DNA from: Symbiodinium sp. CCMP2592
Lineage: Eukaryota; Sar; Dinophyceae; Suessiales; Symbiodiniaceae
NCBI GenBank assembly: GCA_905221615.1
Contig: CAJNDT010000334.1
Coordinates: forward strand, 80,001 to 144,000
DNA length: 64,000 bases
Direction of reading: 5' to 3'
The position numbers and the translations under genes are program-made. Positions 21,684 to 30,696 of this stretch are shown one piece after another; positions within the stretch are counted from its first letter, which is position 1, and each line of letters starts with the position of its first letter. A model generated the notes under the pieces. It was given only the letters and a program-made list of their open reading frames with translations, was not told the origin of the DNA and ran no database searches.

Positions 21684-22832
21684 CTATGCATCAGGTTGGG
21701 AAGCCAAAAACTCTTTTCTCAGTCGCTCCCAAACAGATTTACTTATTCCCCATTTAGCCAAGGCCTGGTTGCGTGAAGGAAAAGGTCCCTTCTTCGATAA
21801 TAAAAATCTCTTCAAGGCTTTGATCTTGGTTTCGACTTGGCGTTGATTGGAACCGTGTCCTGCTGACTTCTTTCCTCCAATACGTCCCGCTTCAGCGCGT
21901 GCCTTTTTGAGGGTCTTCTTGTTGATAGGAAAGGATCCTCGAGAATTTGAGGAGAGGTGATCGTTCTTGCGGGCAATAGAACGCACGGCTCTGTTGGAGA
22001 TGCCTTTCATAAGTTTGTGGGCAGCGTTGTAGCCACTTTGTCCTCCAGCCTTGGATACAATCTGTAGATTCGACTTAACCTTCGGATTCTGCGCTAATAG
22101 GGCAGGGTGCAGGTAGAAGCACAGGCCTGGGAAGTGCGACATAGTCGCTGCAACAGCGTTATCGTTTTGATAACCTTTGTCCATAAGGTCAAGTGCATGC
22201 TCTAGCAGCTCGTCACTCTTCTCGGCATGCCGCCAAAGTACTGCATGGGACTGCATGACATACCCCGCTTTGTTGATGCCAGAAATACCTGTTGGGACGT
22301 TCTTGCCCCCATAGCCAAAGACTGGAGTGCCACCGAGCAATAAGCAGACCCATTGAGGATGTTCCCTTGTAAGCTCGTCCACGAACGATTCGAGTGTGGG
22401 AAGGAACCCTGCGGACCTCCAGCTCACGTTAGGTACAATAAGATCGTCTTCGCATACCAAAACAAACTTTTCATTGCAAAGATCGCGGCGAACCATACGC
22501 AACACTGATTGATGGGACTTCATGCATCCGTATTGCGCCCACACATTTGTGCCTCCTTTGGAGGCAAGGCCAGACACCCGAAGTCGATCAGTTGTGCGTT
22601 TTGTTTCAGATGCTATGGTCTGGTCGTATGATATTCGCCAAACTTTCTTCTGTCTCATCAATCTCCCACCTGCCTTAAAAAGCTTTTGCCCATCGATGGC
22701 TGGAAACACAGCAATGCGTGAGAATCCACAGCTCTCAAGCAACTGAACAGTGGTTTCTCGTCGCTGATTCTGTCGTTCCAGGTTGATCACATAAACCAGA
22801 ACATTTGCTAGCAGTTGGGCGATTGTCTTCAT
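21684..22832 (-). CDS. Glycosyltransferase family 25-like protein (382 aa, intronless)
   Basis: The ATG is at 22832 on the minus strand (the open frame reaches three codons further to a non-ATG). The protein has the GT25 layout: an N-terminal VLVYVINLERQNQRRE strand with the characteristic NLxRxxxRR, AQYGCMKSHQSVLRM (the GCxxSH motif, about residue 95), the acidic FVLVCEDDLIV (EDD, metal/nucleotide sugar binding), LLLGGTPVFGYG, and NDNAVAATMSHFPGLCFYLHP near the end of the core. The last ~100 residues are very basic (INKKTLKKARAEAGRIGGKK, then a helix-rich end), beyond the usual core. Family role: transfer of a sugar from a nucleotide sugar to glycans or glycoproteins. No signal peptide is clear. 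The reading frame is intact and without introns, suggesting a retrogene or acquired gene. Confidence 0.75.
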   Translation of the reverse strand: MKTIAQLLANVLVYVINLERQNQRRETTVQLLESCGFSRIAVFPAIDGQKLFKAGGRLMRQKKVWRISYDQTIASETKRTTDRLRVSGLASKGGTNVWAQYGCMKSHQSVLRMVRRDLCNEKFVLVCEDDLIVPNVSWRSAGFLPTLESFVDELTREHPQWVCLLLGGTPVFGYGGKNVPTGISGINKAGYVMQSHAVLWRHAEKSDELLEHALDLMDKGYQNDNAVAATMSHFPGLCFYLHPALLAQNPKVKSNLQIVSKAGGQSGYNAAHKLMKGISNRAVRSIARKNDHLSSNSRGSFPINKKTLKKARAEAGRIGGKKSAGHGSNQRQVETKIKALKRFLLSKKGPFPSRNQALAKWGISKSVWERLRKEFLASQPDA

Positions 22833-22849
22833 GGCTCGCACACAACAAA

Positions 22850-23522
22850 TTTAACCGACCGTTATCTGCGTCTGGCAGCCTATAACCCGTGGGGACAGCC
22901 TACAATCTACGGGCATCAGCATATAACAACAGCTAACAGCTAATGTGACATGGAGTGGGTAGATATGTCGTTGAACAACTGAAAACCTGACGGCTGAAGA
23001 GCCTAGAAGGCCTAGGACACGAAAGCTGTAGCCAGGAATCCCCCGAATCATCTGTTAGTGATTGTCTGAGCCTCTGTATAATACCGATCGCTACACGAGC
23101 AGATCGTTCTAAGGAACTTACAGTCACATTTTCTAGGACTACTTTGCATGCGAAATTTCTGCTGCCATCGTGTAACGATTCAGAGTTTATAGGGCTTATT
23201 CACAACGCTTGATCAGCAAGGAAGCGACTGTCCTCAGGCAGAAGAGGTCGCAGTAGTCCCGCCGGCGGCTGTTTCCGCTTCTCGAATGGAAACCTTTGCG
23301 TTTCCAAGACAAAAGTAAACGAGATCGAGGTTTAGATTTCAGATTCAGGGTTTCAGGTTTAAGAGTTACAGTCTCAGGTTTAAAGCTTCGGGCTTAGGAT
23401 TGAGGGGTCTAAGATTTCAGGTTCAGTGTGTAGAGAGTAAAGTTTCGTGTTTAAGGGTCAGTACCTAGGGATTACAGATTCAGACGCTTCTACAGAACGT
23501 AAGCCCACAACGAAAAAAAAAG
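22850..23522. other. No gene; TTTAGG-like degenerate repeats in second half
   Basis: From 23330 to 23470 the sequence is an irregular series of AGGTTTA / CAGGTTTAAG / GATTTCAGG motifs, reminiscent of decayed TTTAGGG repeats. Confidence 0.4.
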
Positions 23523-23892
23523 GTAACGATCGCCTACTAGGAAACCTGGGGAAATAGGCTCTGAATTGAGAACTTGAGAATTAATTAGGATAGAGTTGTG
23601 ATGTTTCTTTTTTTTTCCGGATTGTTGTCCGTTGCATTATACCCAGTAACGATCGCCTACTAGGAAACCTCGGGAAATAGGCTCTGAATTGAGAACTTGA
23701 GAATTAATTAGGATAGAGTTGTGATGTTTCTTTTTTTTTCGGATTGTTGTCCGTTGCATTATACCCAGTAACGATCGCCTACTAGGAAACCTGGGGAAAT
23801 AGGCTCTGAATTGAGAACTTGAGAATTAATTAGGATAGAGTTGTGATGTTTCTTTTTTTTTCCGGATTGTTGTCCGTTGCATTATACCCAGT
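23523..23892. repeat. Three nearly perfect 122/123-bp tandem repeats
   Basis: Units start with GTAACGATCGCCTACTAGG at 23523, 23646 and 23768 and end with GCATTATACCCA. They differ by only one G/C substitution and one base in a T-run/CC junction. Each contains GAGAATTAATTAGG and a T8-9 run. Non-coding; recent amplification. Confidence 0.95.
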
Positions 23893-24862
23893 TCTCATAC
23901 ATAACCCACAAGATAGTACATAGCCCCTAAGATAGTATAAGATCGTATTGGTAATTGTTTAGGCTAATATATTTACACCTGATGCCCGAATGGTCTGCTA
24001 AGGACCGCTTGCCAGGCTCTCTCTAAGGCAAAATCGTTGATGAAATGTCTGTGCGTTACCTGCCGACTGCTTGCTTGCAGGCTTAGGGTTTAAAAGCGCT
24101 AGGGGTTTATAAGGTTAAGGGTTGTGCGTGCAGGGTTAAGGGTTGCATTTTAAGGATTTGGGATGGAGCACCTAGAGCTTTTGATATGTCTCTATACTCC
24201 TACGAAAAAGAAAAACTCCATGGATCTCAAGAACTGCCAAGGATGCAACCTGAAGGCGATGCGGGTTACACTATGTAAACGGTCACGTCCAAACCTTATA
24301 AACCCCAAACCCTATAAATGCCTCACCACACCCTGACCCATAGTCTCTAAACTCTAAACCGACAGCTGGAGGACACTGATCATCAGTGGTATATGCTCCA
24401 AAGCGGCGGCGGGCAAAAAAAAGCCCCTGCGAGCTGAGTCTAAGCAGTTTCGGGGAACAAAACTTTCGGGGTTAAGCTTACGGTTTAGGGCTCTTTGCAG
24501 GTGGAGCTTTCGGCCCAGAATCGCTTCTTGGCTGACATTTGTTGGCTGGTCTAGGGTTTAAGGTTTAGCATGTAAGGTTTAGGGTTTAAGGTTTTGGTTT
24601 TGTTCTTTGTTTCAGTATAGGTCATTGTTATAACAAACACCTTGAAGGAACTACCCCAAATTCGCACGGCCGGCCTCCTTGTGTGCGCTCCAGATCAACC
24701 GGAGGCCTGAAGTTTGAACAACTATAGGTTTGCAAGGGACCTCACCTCAAAGGCACGGCTCTCATATCAGCCCTTCCCTTTTACCCCGTCATCATAAGCT
24801 TCGTATGCAGTCTGACCGCAGAACGGTTTAGCTGGGCTTATCTGTCCGTGCAAAAGTTATCA
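23893..24862. repeat. Degenerate telomere-like (TTTAGGG/CCCTAAA-type) tract
   Basis: Dispersed AGGGTTTA, GGTTTAGGG, GGTTTAAGG and on the other strand ACCCTATAAA/CTAAACC motifs at 24080-24150, 24285-24365 and 24480-24605. No coding potential seen. TTTAGGG is the telomere unit reported for dinoflagellates, but the array is far too degenerate and dispersed to be a telomere. Confidence 0.5.
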
Positions 24863-25562
24863 TCATCGCTGCACAGCCAAACGATTCCGTGAGTCGGTGA
24901 TTTCCGACAGAAAGAAGACACGAGTCCGAGAACCCATACATCTTACAGCACATTTGTACCGTGACAGAGTGCTGTTCGCTGTCTCAGCCGCTGACGTATT
25001 GTACCCATCTAGGAGTTCCTTATGCTTCTCTATGCCGCAATGCTCACGGCACCATGGGTCTGTGTGACCAGACGAGTGAAACTTGTCAAGCGCGAACGTC
25101 ATCTCAGACACTGACTTTGCTAGGCTCGAGCGTTCGGCATGCTTCAATGCATACCGGTAGAGATGGCAAGAGTCGTCATGAATGATTGCCTGCAGTTCTG
25201 GGATCTGAGATTTCAGATCTCCCACAAAAAAGTAGCGGATGGGCAGTGTCTCAGAGCCTACAAAACCTTGTAGGTGCAACACCAAACCCGACGATGTCGT
25301 AGCCAGTAGGACACCACCCAGGCGCCCACGCTTCACCATGCGCTTGTATTCTTTGCTGCCTTTGCTTTCCTTGTGGGTTCGACAGGACAGACATGCGAGA
25401 TCTTGTGCTAGGGAGTCATGATACACGAAGCCGGCTGCCTCCTGTCGGGACCAATAGTCCCAAAGCTGCATTTCAGACACGTTCGAAGCCTTCGTCCAGC
25501 GACCATTACACTGCGAACTGACTCCAGCAATGACGGCATCCACTGGCTTGAGCAGTACCTGC
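24863..25562 (-). CDS. KDZ transposase, C-terminal catalytic exon
   Basis: The minus-strand frame is open from about 25562 (after a TAG/CAG acceptor-like site) to 24863. Recognisable KDZ core features: RGRLGGVLLATTSSG, FVGDLKS, HDDSCHLYRYA (second catalytic Asp), ALDKFHSSGHTDPWCREHCG (the conserved FHxxxHxxxxC block) and NTSAAETANSTLSRYK (candidate catalytic Glu). KDZ (Kyakuja-Dileera-Zisupton) transposases are DDE-type cut-and-paste enzymes. Listed as an exon because the N-terminal parts are found at 25568-26156 and 30134-30696. The junction with the previous piece needs a short intron or a frameshift. Confidence 0.75.
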
Positions 25563-25567
25563 TAACG

Positions 25568-26156
25568 TCATGTCGTGTAAAAATCATCCCCTGCATGCGT
25601 GACGACGCCCCTGCGAGTGATGCATGCCAATTCATTGATTTCATGCATCCGATCCCAACTCAGATCCGAAACCGGAAGCGTAACCAGCCTAGCCCTTGAT
25701 AAAACCAGACACAGATCTTCTGGCCCAGGCTCCTCGTACTGCAAGGCACATGGTTCCGTCATCACCACGCGCAGACGCCGATGAGCCACAACAACTTCCT
25801 CTGCGAGAGGCTCTGCGGATGGAGCCGCACACGTGCAGTGTAGCGAGCACCGCCTCTTCTTGTAAAGTGGTTGCAACGAGCATGGTGTTGCAGTGTACAG
25901 CCCAAGAGAAGGACTATGGGCCAGCTCGGCTACAGGTCTGCCACACACACGACCGGAAAGCTTTTGATTGCCATCTATCACTAGTTTGCTCAGATCGTCC
26001 CCGCGTGCACGAGCCAGTGCAACGTTCCGTTCGAACATGAATTGAGGATACCACGACCAGATGCTCTCCATCGTGCTCGCGATGGGGTCGCTCAACACAA
26101 TCGCCTCTGTCTGCACACCTTCATCCCGACGTTGCTCCACTCGCACGACCTTGGTA
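25568..26156 (-). CDS. KDZ transposase, middle exon with first catalytic Asp
   Basis: Contains KLVIDGNQKLSGRVC, matching the DGNxKxxxxxC block in which KDZ transposases carry the first catalytic Asp, followed by a Cys-rich stretch (KKRRCSLHCTC). An acceptor-like TTTAACAG lies just upstream (ending at 26157); another AG at about 26140 would match the phase of the upstream exon at 30134. A stop at 25568 separates it from the next exon. It is either a multi-exon gene or a slightly decayed copy. Confidence 0.65.
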
Positions 26157-26599
26157 CTGTTAAATCACACAGATATGTCAGCGTGCACTCCTGCCTCCAG
26201 CCGTTGAGAATCGAACATGCATGTGTTTCTACCATCTCTCTACGACATGATCGCACACACACTCACTCACACACAGAGTTAACTCCGAGACGGAAGAAAT
26301 GCGCGGCTCGCGTATGACGCACACAGCTTGGTCTTTCCCTGGTGTAGCGCGAGCATCAGCATCTACTAATTATCCCACAGGAAATGTGAGCCCAGTGGTG
26401 TATCGGTAATAATGATACTGCAGAAGCACGGGTCGCTACTCCGATCTGCATCCTGTACAGAACGATCAGAGACGATAGCAACAGCTGCTGCCCTGTGAAA
26501 AGAAGCTTGCTCTCTGTGAACAAACCGTCGCACAAAATAATGATACACGTAGCCACTCCGATCAGCGTCCTGTACAGAGTAATCAGAGCAGCGATGACA
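26157..26599. other. Gap between KDZ and DUF3987-like genes
   Basis: Non-coding. An imperfect direct duplication is visible: two segments with TGATAC-GTAGCCACTCCGATCAGCGTCCTGTACAG-like content at about 26411-26480 and 26540-26600, period about 127. It may be 3' UTR of the gene at 26600 or intron of the KDZ gene. Confidence 0.4.
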
Positions 26600-27103
26600 T
26601 CAGCTGCTCCCCTGCGAAAGGAAACCTGCCCTCTTGGTGCCCTGTGAAGCCGCACTTGCTTCCATCGTGGGAGCTTCACCAATGGCGAGGTCTCCAGGAG
26701 CCGAAGGCTCTGCTGCGGCATGCTCAGGGCCCTGGACTTCACAGTGTTCCATGCACTTCTGCGATAGCAGTGTGAATGGGACTTGACATAACATCATCAG
26801 ACGGTTGTGGTAAGTGGCCACAGCATGTTCGTCATTCGCATTCGGAAGATCCAGATACACTCGAGGAGCATTCTTTCGCACTGTGCAGTCAGTGCCATCC
26901 GAATACCGACCGATCCTGTACTGAGACAAACCAGCCGCCATGACGGCTTTCCAGTGGCCCATTTTCAAGCTCACTTTCTGGTATTTCTTTTTACCGTCCG
27001 GCCCATCCTCGACTCTCTTCCTTTGGCTGCAGGAGTCTACCACCTTGACTCCATATATGATAGCCTCGCCACGCAAGATTGTCTTCATCATGATGACCTG
27101 CTA
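26600..27103 (-). CDS. DUF3987-like protein, C-terminal exon
   Basis: The coherent frame starts after a CAG acceptor near 27104 (VIMMKTILRGEAIIYGVKVVDSCSQ) and ends at 26600 with a Ser/Gly-rich tail. It contains VSLKMGHWKAVMAAGLSQYR and APRVYLDLPNANDEHAVATY. A donor-like CCTGTGTGA near 27157 in the previous exon keeps phase zero, giving a short intron of about 50 bases. No catalytic motif is visible by itself; assigned by continuity with the upstream exons. Confidence 0.45.
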
Positions 27104-27153
27104 GCTTGAGATGCGGATTCACGAGTAGTAAGGTAACACTACTTCCGCTATAA

Positions 27154-27984
27154 TCACACAGGTCCAACTCTTGCTGTTTCATATTGACTAGGCACTCTGT
27201 CATCCAGCAGCTTCGGGCCATGTTTGGGATCCTGCACCGAGACCCCGTCCGTGCCATACCCAACCGACAATGCAGGAACATTCGGGTCTTCCACAGTCAG
27301 CAAGTCGATCATCGCCGGCCCAACGGTACCATCTGCTACTTCTGCGTCCGACGAATTCCCTGCATTAGGATGATCTTGCAGAGGCTCAGACTGCGTCAGA
27401 GCGAATTCTCCGTAGTGGCCGATGGGGAGCTTGCTGGCATCGCATGCTGCCTTCAAGCGTTGCGCGTGTGTCATGGCCTCCGCCGCCCTTGTGTGCTCTG
27501 GACGATCCACTTGCTGAGCGTGAGCGTCTTTTCCACTCCACGCTGCCGCAAGATCCTGCGACAACAGGATCTGCTCGTACGCTCGACTGACGTGTCGTTC
27601 CTCCACACAATGCCTCGTGTCTGGTGCACATGAGATTTGCCCAGTCGCGATCTCGAACACGAGGCTGGCTGCCGACAACACTGACAAGTGCCATGGCCCA
27701 ATGCCTTGCCGAGCTGCTCCCTGTCCGGGTTGGTCGCGTTGTACCGCAGCTGCGCAATTGAAACACGCTTGATAGCTGAGGAAGAGAGTATGAGCACGTG
27801 GAGAGAATTGCAGCACTTCATTGGGCCTTTCGAAGTACTTCAGAACGCGCTCAGCTAAGCTTCTCAGTCCTTCGCCCTCGGGAATAGGAATGTCGCGGTT
27901 TGCCGGGCGAAGTTCAGCGATCTTCCACTTTCGATCGCCCTCCTGCTTATTCCAACACGAAATATGGCTTAACACATCACCCAT
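27154..27984 (-). CDS. DUF3987-like protein, middle exon
   Basis: The first half (LRSLAERVLKYFERPNEVLQ, then GPWHLSVLSAASLVFEIA and CVEERHVSRAYEQILLSQD) resembles the helical domain that follows the ATPase core in DUF3987 primase/helicase-like proteins. The second half is less structured. It follows the exon at 28875-30086 on the same strand after an 890-bp gap filled with the 43-bp repeats. Confidence 0.45.
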   Translation of the reverse strand: MGDVLSHISCWNKQEGDRKWKIAELRPANRDIPIPEGEGLRSLAERVLKYFERPNEVLQFSPRAHTLFLSYQACFNCAAAVQRDQPGQGAARQGIGPWHLSVLSAASLVFEIATGQISCAPDTRHCVEERHVSRAYEQILLSQDLAAAWSGKDAHAQQVDRPEHTRAAEAMTHAQRLKAACDASKLPIGHYGEFALTQSEPLQDHPNAGNSSDAEVADGTVGPAMIDLLTVEDPNVPALSVGYGTDGVSVQDPKHGPKLLDDRVPSQYETARVGPV

Positions 27985-28059
27985 GCAGCAGAACTAAGCG
28001 CGGATTTTGCTTGATGCACAACCGCGGCAAGCGGAGCCGGGAACCTGAATTTGCTCAGT

Positions 28060-28365
28060 GCACGAATTTGCTCAAGGCAGGCCTCAATGCACCACCCAGA
28101 CATCCGGAGCCGGGAACCGAATTTGCTTAATGCACCACCCAGGCATCCGGAGCCAGGAACCGAATTTGCTTAATGCACCACCCAGGCATCCGCGGCCGGG
28201 AACCGAATTTGCTTAATGCACCACCCAGGCATCCGCGGCCGGGAACCGAATTTGCTTAATGCACCACCCAGGCATCCGGAGCCTGGAGCCGAATTTGCTT
28301 AATGCACCACCCAGGCATCCGGAGCCGGGAACCGAATTTACTTCATGCACCACCTTGGCATCCGT
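28060..28365. repeat. 43-bp tandem repeat, about seven units
   Basis: Units begin AATGCACCACCCAGGCATCC and start at 28086, 28129, 28172, 28215, 28258, 28301 and (diverged) 28344: exactly 43 bases apart. Variation is limited to a few positions (GGAGCC/CGGCC, ACC/CCTGG). Two further copies lie at 28729-28800. It sits in the gap between two exons of the DUF3987-like gene. Confidence 0.95.
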
Positions 28366-28728
28366 GTCCACTTTGCGTTTCGAGGACAAGAAATAATACA
28401 CAAGACTCAAGGGTCAGCAAAGGCGATAGTGCATCGGCATCCAAACGTACTAGTCCCGTGGAACCGGAAAGCCCTCGTTCCTTTTTTTTTACGAATCGTG
28501 CAGACCAAAGTAGTCCAAGACAGTGACAGAGGCGAAAGAGAGGAGGGGGCAGTCGAGTGGGTGGATATCCGTATGACCTCCTCCACACAGAACGTATGCG
28601 ACAGGTTTGAGGAAGGCTCGCACTGCTCTAGCACTAAGTTCTCTTTTGTACCGTGTGTGCAGAGATTCACGCAGCCCCCTAAAACATACCTAAACAAAAA
28701 CAGGAAACGACGCATGATGCGACAGGTT
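28366..28728. other. Sequence between repeat blocks, no gene recognised
   Basis: Open frames exist on both strands but none shows a known motif. Likely intron or insertion within the minus-strand gene. Confidence 0.35.
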
Positions 28729-28810
28729 CCATGCACCACCCAGGCATACGGAGCCGGGAAGCGAATTTGATTAATGCACCACCCAGGCAGTGGGAGCCGC
28801 CAACCGAAAT
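28729..28810. repeat. Two outlying copies of the 43-bp repeat
   Basis: CATGCACCACCCAGGCATAC and AATGCACCACCCAGGCAGTG with GCCGGGAAGCGAATTTGATT between: the same unit as 28060-28365, more diverged. Confidence 0.85.
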
Positions 28811-28874
28811 GCTTAGGCCCAATAGAAAGACATCGTTCTTGCCGCTCGACTGAGCATAAGGCTGTGCTTAAAGC

Positions 28875-30086
28875 CTAGTCCCTATCAAACCCAATGTAAC
28901 CCAGGTCCTTGACTTCACGGAAACGTAGCCTCGATGCTGTCCCGTCACGGAGATACACCAAGAATCCAGCTGAGTCCGGAAGAAAACAATCCTCGTCGCC
29001 TTGATCCTCCATTTCCACATCGCATCTTGGAAAAGTTTGAAGAGCGTACTCGTACTGCAAGGCCTCCGGCGAAAGGCCAAGAGGGTTCAGCATGCACGAC
29101 ATCAGAGGGCACCGTCGCCATGGCTTGAAAGAGGGTGGCAACTCTAGCCCTGCCGGTAGGTCTGAATGTGGCTCCACTGGACGCCCAGTGCCCAGCAGAA
29201 AGCGCTCTAACCCAGCAACATGGTGTGAGCCAACCTCACCACGTAGCACAGGAAAGAATGCAGACGGGTGCACGTTTCCGACTCCTGCCACATTCACAAC
29301 TCTGCTGATTCCGCCGCCGTGCGACGAGCCGGAATTTTTGCACACGTATGAAGACACACCACTTTGCAGCACCCGATTGAACTCGGAGGCTGTCTCGCAG
29401 GCATTTGCCGTTGTCTCACTGGAACCGCCCTTGCCCCCAGCAGGTGAAAGCCCTAGCATCTTGAGAAACCTGTAAGCCTCGTCAACATTCAACAACGTCG
29501 AGTAGTGCACTCGTGCCGGACATTGGCCTGCATCACCTGCGGCATCATCTTTGTCATCTTGGAAATCGACTTGACACTGCTGCCAGTCTGCCGCACATCG
29601 TTGAAAGAACGCCGCCTCGGCAAATCGCTTCAGCTGAATTGACTGCACTTGCACTCGTTGCCCGTGGGCTGCAGCACGTGCACGCTGCCGCGCTGCAGCG
29701 TCTACAGCCATCGAAACCTCCTCCACGCAGGAACTCAGCTGCGACTTGCGGGTCTGTACCATGTTGACGTTAAGGAAGATCATGCTCAGAGGACTGGGGG
29801 CACTGGGAAAGGCTTGAATCTGGGCGCCGTTGGTGCATCCCAGCAGCGCAGCCTGCAATGTCAAGCCATACGGCATACTGTGATGAGAAGCTTTAGCAGC
29901 AAGTCTGAGAAGCAATCGTGATCCGACTTCTCCATAGATTCGCTCTGCATCGAACTTCTTATCCACCACTTCGTAGCCTTCCTCCAGCTCAGCTGAAAAC
30001 TTCCTTTCAACATCACCCATGGCTCTGACTCCTAGCTGCTGACTAGTTCGACAACTTGATATGAAAGCCTTAGCATCAGCAGACAT
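28875..30086 (-). CDS. DUF3987-like (primase/helicase-type) protein, N-terminal exon
   Basis: ATG at 30086; 403 codons to TAG at 28875. It contains LLLRLAAKASHHSMPYGLTL, PSPLSMIFLNVNMVQTRKSQ (in the place of a P-loop; the classic GxxGxGKS is replaced by MVQTRKSQ), a Walker-B-like LLNVDEAYRFL, and GLERFLLGTGRPVEP, in the order usual for DUF3987 proteins found in mobile elements. ATPase activity is doubtful because of the altered P-loop. The frame is uninterrupted. It begins 47 bases after the presumed donor of KDZ exon 2, inside the region separating the two halves of the KDZ transposase. Confidence 0.5.
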   Translation of the reverse strand: MSADAKAFISSCRTSQQLGVRAMGDVERKFSAELEEGYEVVDKKFDAERIYGEVGSRLLLRLAAKASHHSMPYGLTLQAALLGCTNGAQIQAFPSAPSPLSMIFLNVNMVQTRKSQLSSCVEEVSMAVDAAARQRARAAAHGQRVQVQSIQLKRFAEAAFFQRCAADWQQCQVDFQDDKDDAAGDAGQCPARVHYSTLLNVDEAYRFLKMLGLSPAGGKGGSSETTANACETASEFNRVLQSGVSSYVCKNSGSSHGGGISRVVNVAGVGNVHPSAFFPVLRGEVGSHHVAGLERFLLGTGRPVEPHSDLPAGLELPPSFKPWRRCPLMSCMLNPLGLSPEALQYEYALQTFPRCDVEMEDQGDEDCFLPDSAGFLVYLRDGTASRLRFREVKDLGYIGFDRD

Positions 30087-30133
30087 CGGCTCGCATCAAG
30101 TTAGCTTGCATCACTGTTTGAGTTGTCACTAAC

Positions 30134-30296
30134 CTGGTGCCCTTGCACAATGGTCGACGACTGAGACATCGACCAGTCGATACAGTAGCCACGCGCGGAA
30201 AAGCTTGAGGCCAGCCTTATTAGGCACCCATTCCTTGTGACCTGCGTCTACAGCTGCTAGCCGATGGACCATCGCCTCGCCGCGGAACGATGCATA
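30134..30296 (-). CDS. KDZ transposase, exon 2
   Basis: After a TTCCAG acceptor the frame reads YASFRGEAMVHRLAAVDAGH and KLFRAWLLYRLVDVS, matching the segment that follows the CxC5 cluster in KDZ transposases. It ends at CCAG followed by a GTTAGT donor. Phase with exon 1 is zero, which supports the splice model. Confidence 0.6.
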
Positions 30297-30402
30297 CTGG
30301 AACCTCAGCTATCCAGTCTATTTCGAGATATGTACAAGCCGAAGAGCGTCCCGACGCATAGCAACACGGTAAGAAGTTTCTATCATGAACAAGCTACACT
30401 AC

Positions 30403-30696
30403 TCTGCGGGACATCTGCCGAAGCCATTCAACGGTTACTCCGAAGCCAGGAGTCACAAAGAAATACTGCAGCGGCTGATCGCACCATTGCCAAACGCGCT
30501 TCGATTCAGGCGATGTGTAGTTGTACCACACAGGGACTTCGAAGAAGCTGCATGCCCGTCGCTTACATACCTGCATCACGTGCTGCACACGCGCCCAGCC
30601 CTGCACCGTCAAGACGCTGGCTTCTGCCTCTTTCTTCTTGCTGAGATTGCATCCGCAGCCCGGACATTTGCCTGGATGTTTAACGACCTCTGCCAT
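30403..30696 (-). CDS. KDZ transposase, exon 1 with CxC5-like cysteine cluster
   Basis: ATG at 30696 in GCCATGG context. It encodes GKCPGCGCNLSKKK and CKRRACSFFEVPVWYNYTSP, a Cys cluster (CxxCxC ... CxxxxC) followed by WCDQPLQYFFVTPGFGVTVE. This matches the CxC5/CxC6-type clusters that precede KDZ transposase domains. The open frame stops at 30394, but a donor GTAGTG at 30402 and an acceptor at 30297 join it in phase to exon 2. Zinc-dependent DNA binding is the expected role. Confidence 0.65.

Noticed and set aside
28343-28739. Open frames between the 43-bp repeat blocks as a gene
   Set aside because: Competing frames on both strands, no motif, and the position fits an intron or insertion in the minus-strand gene.
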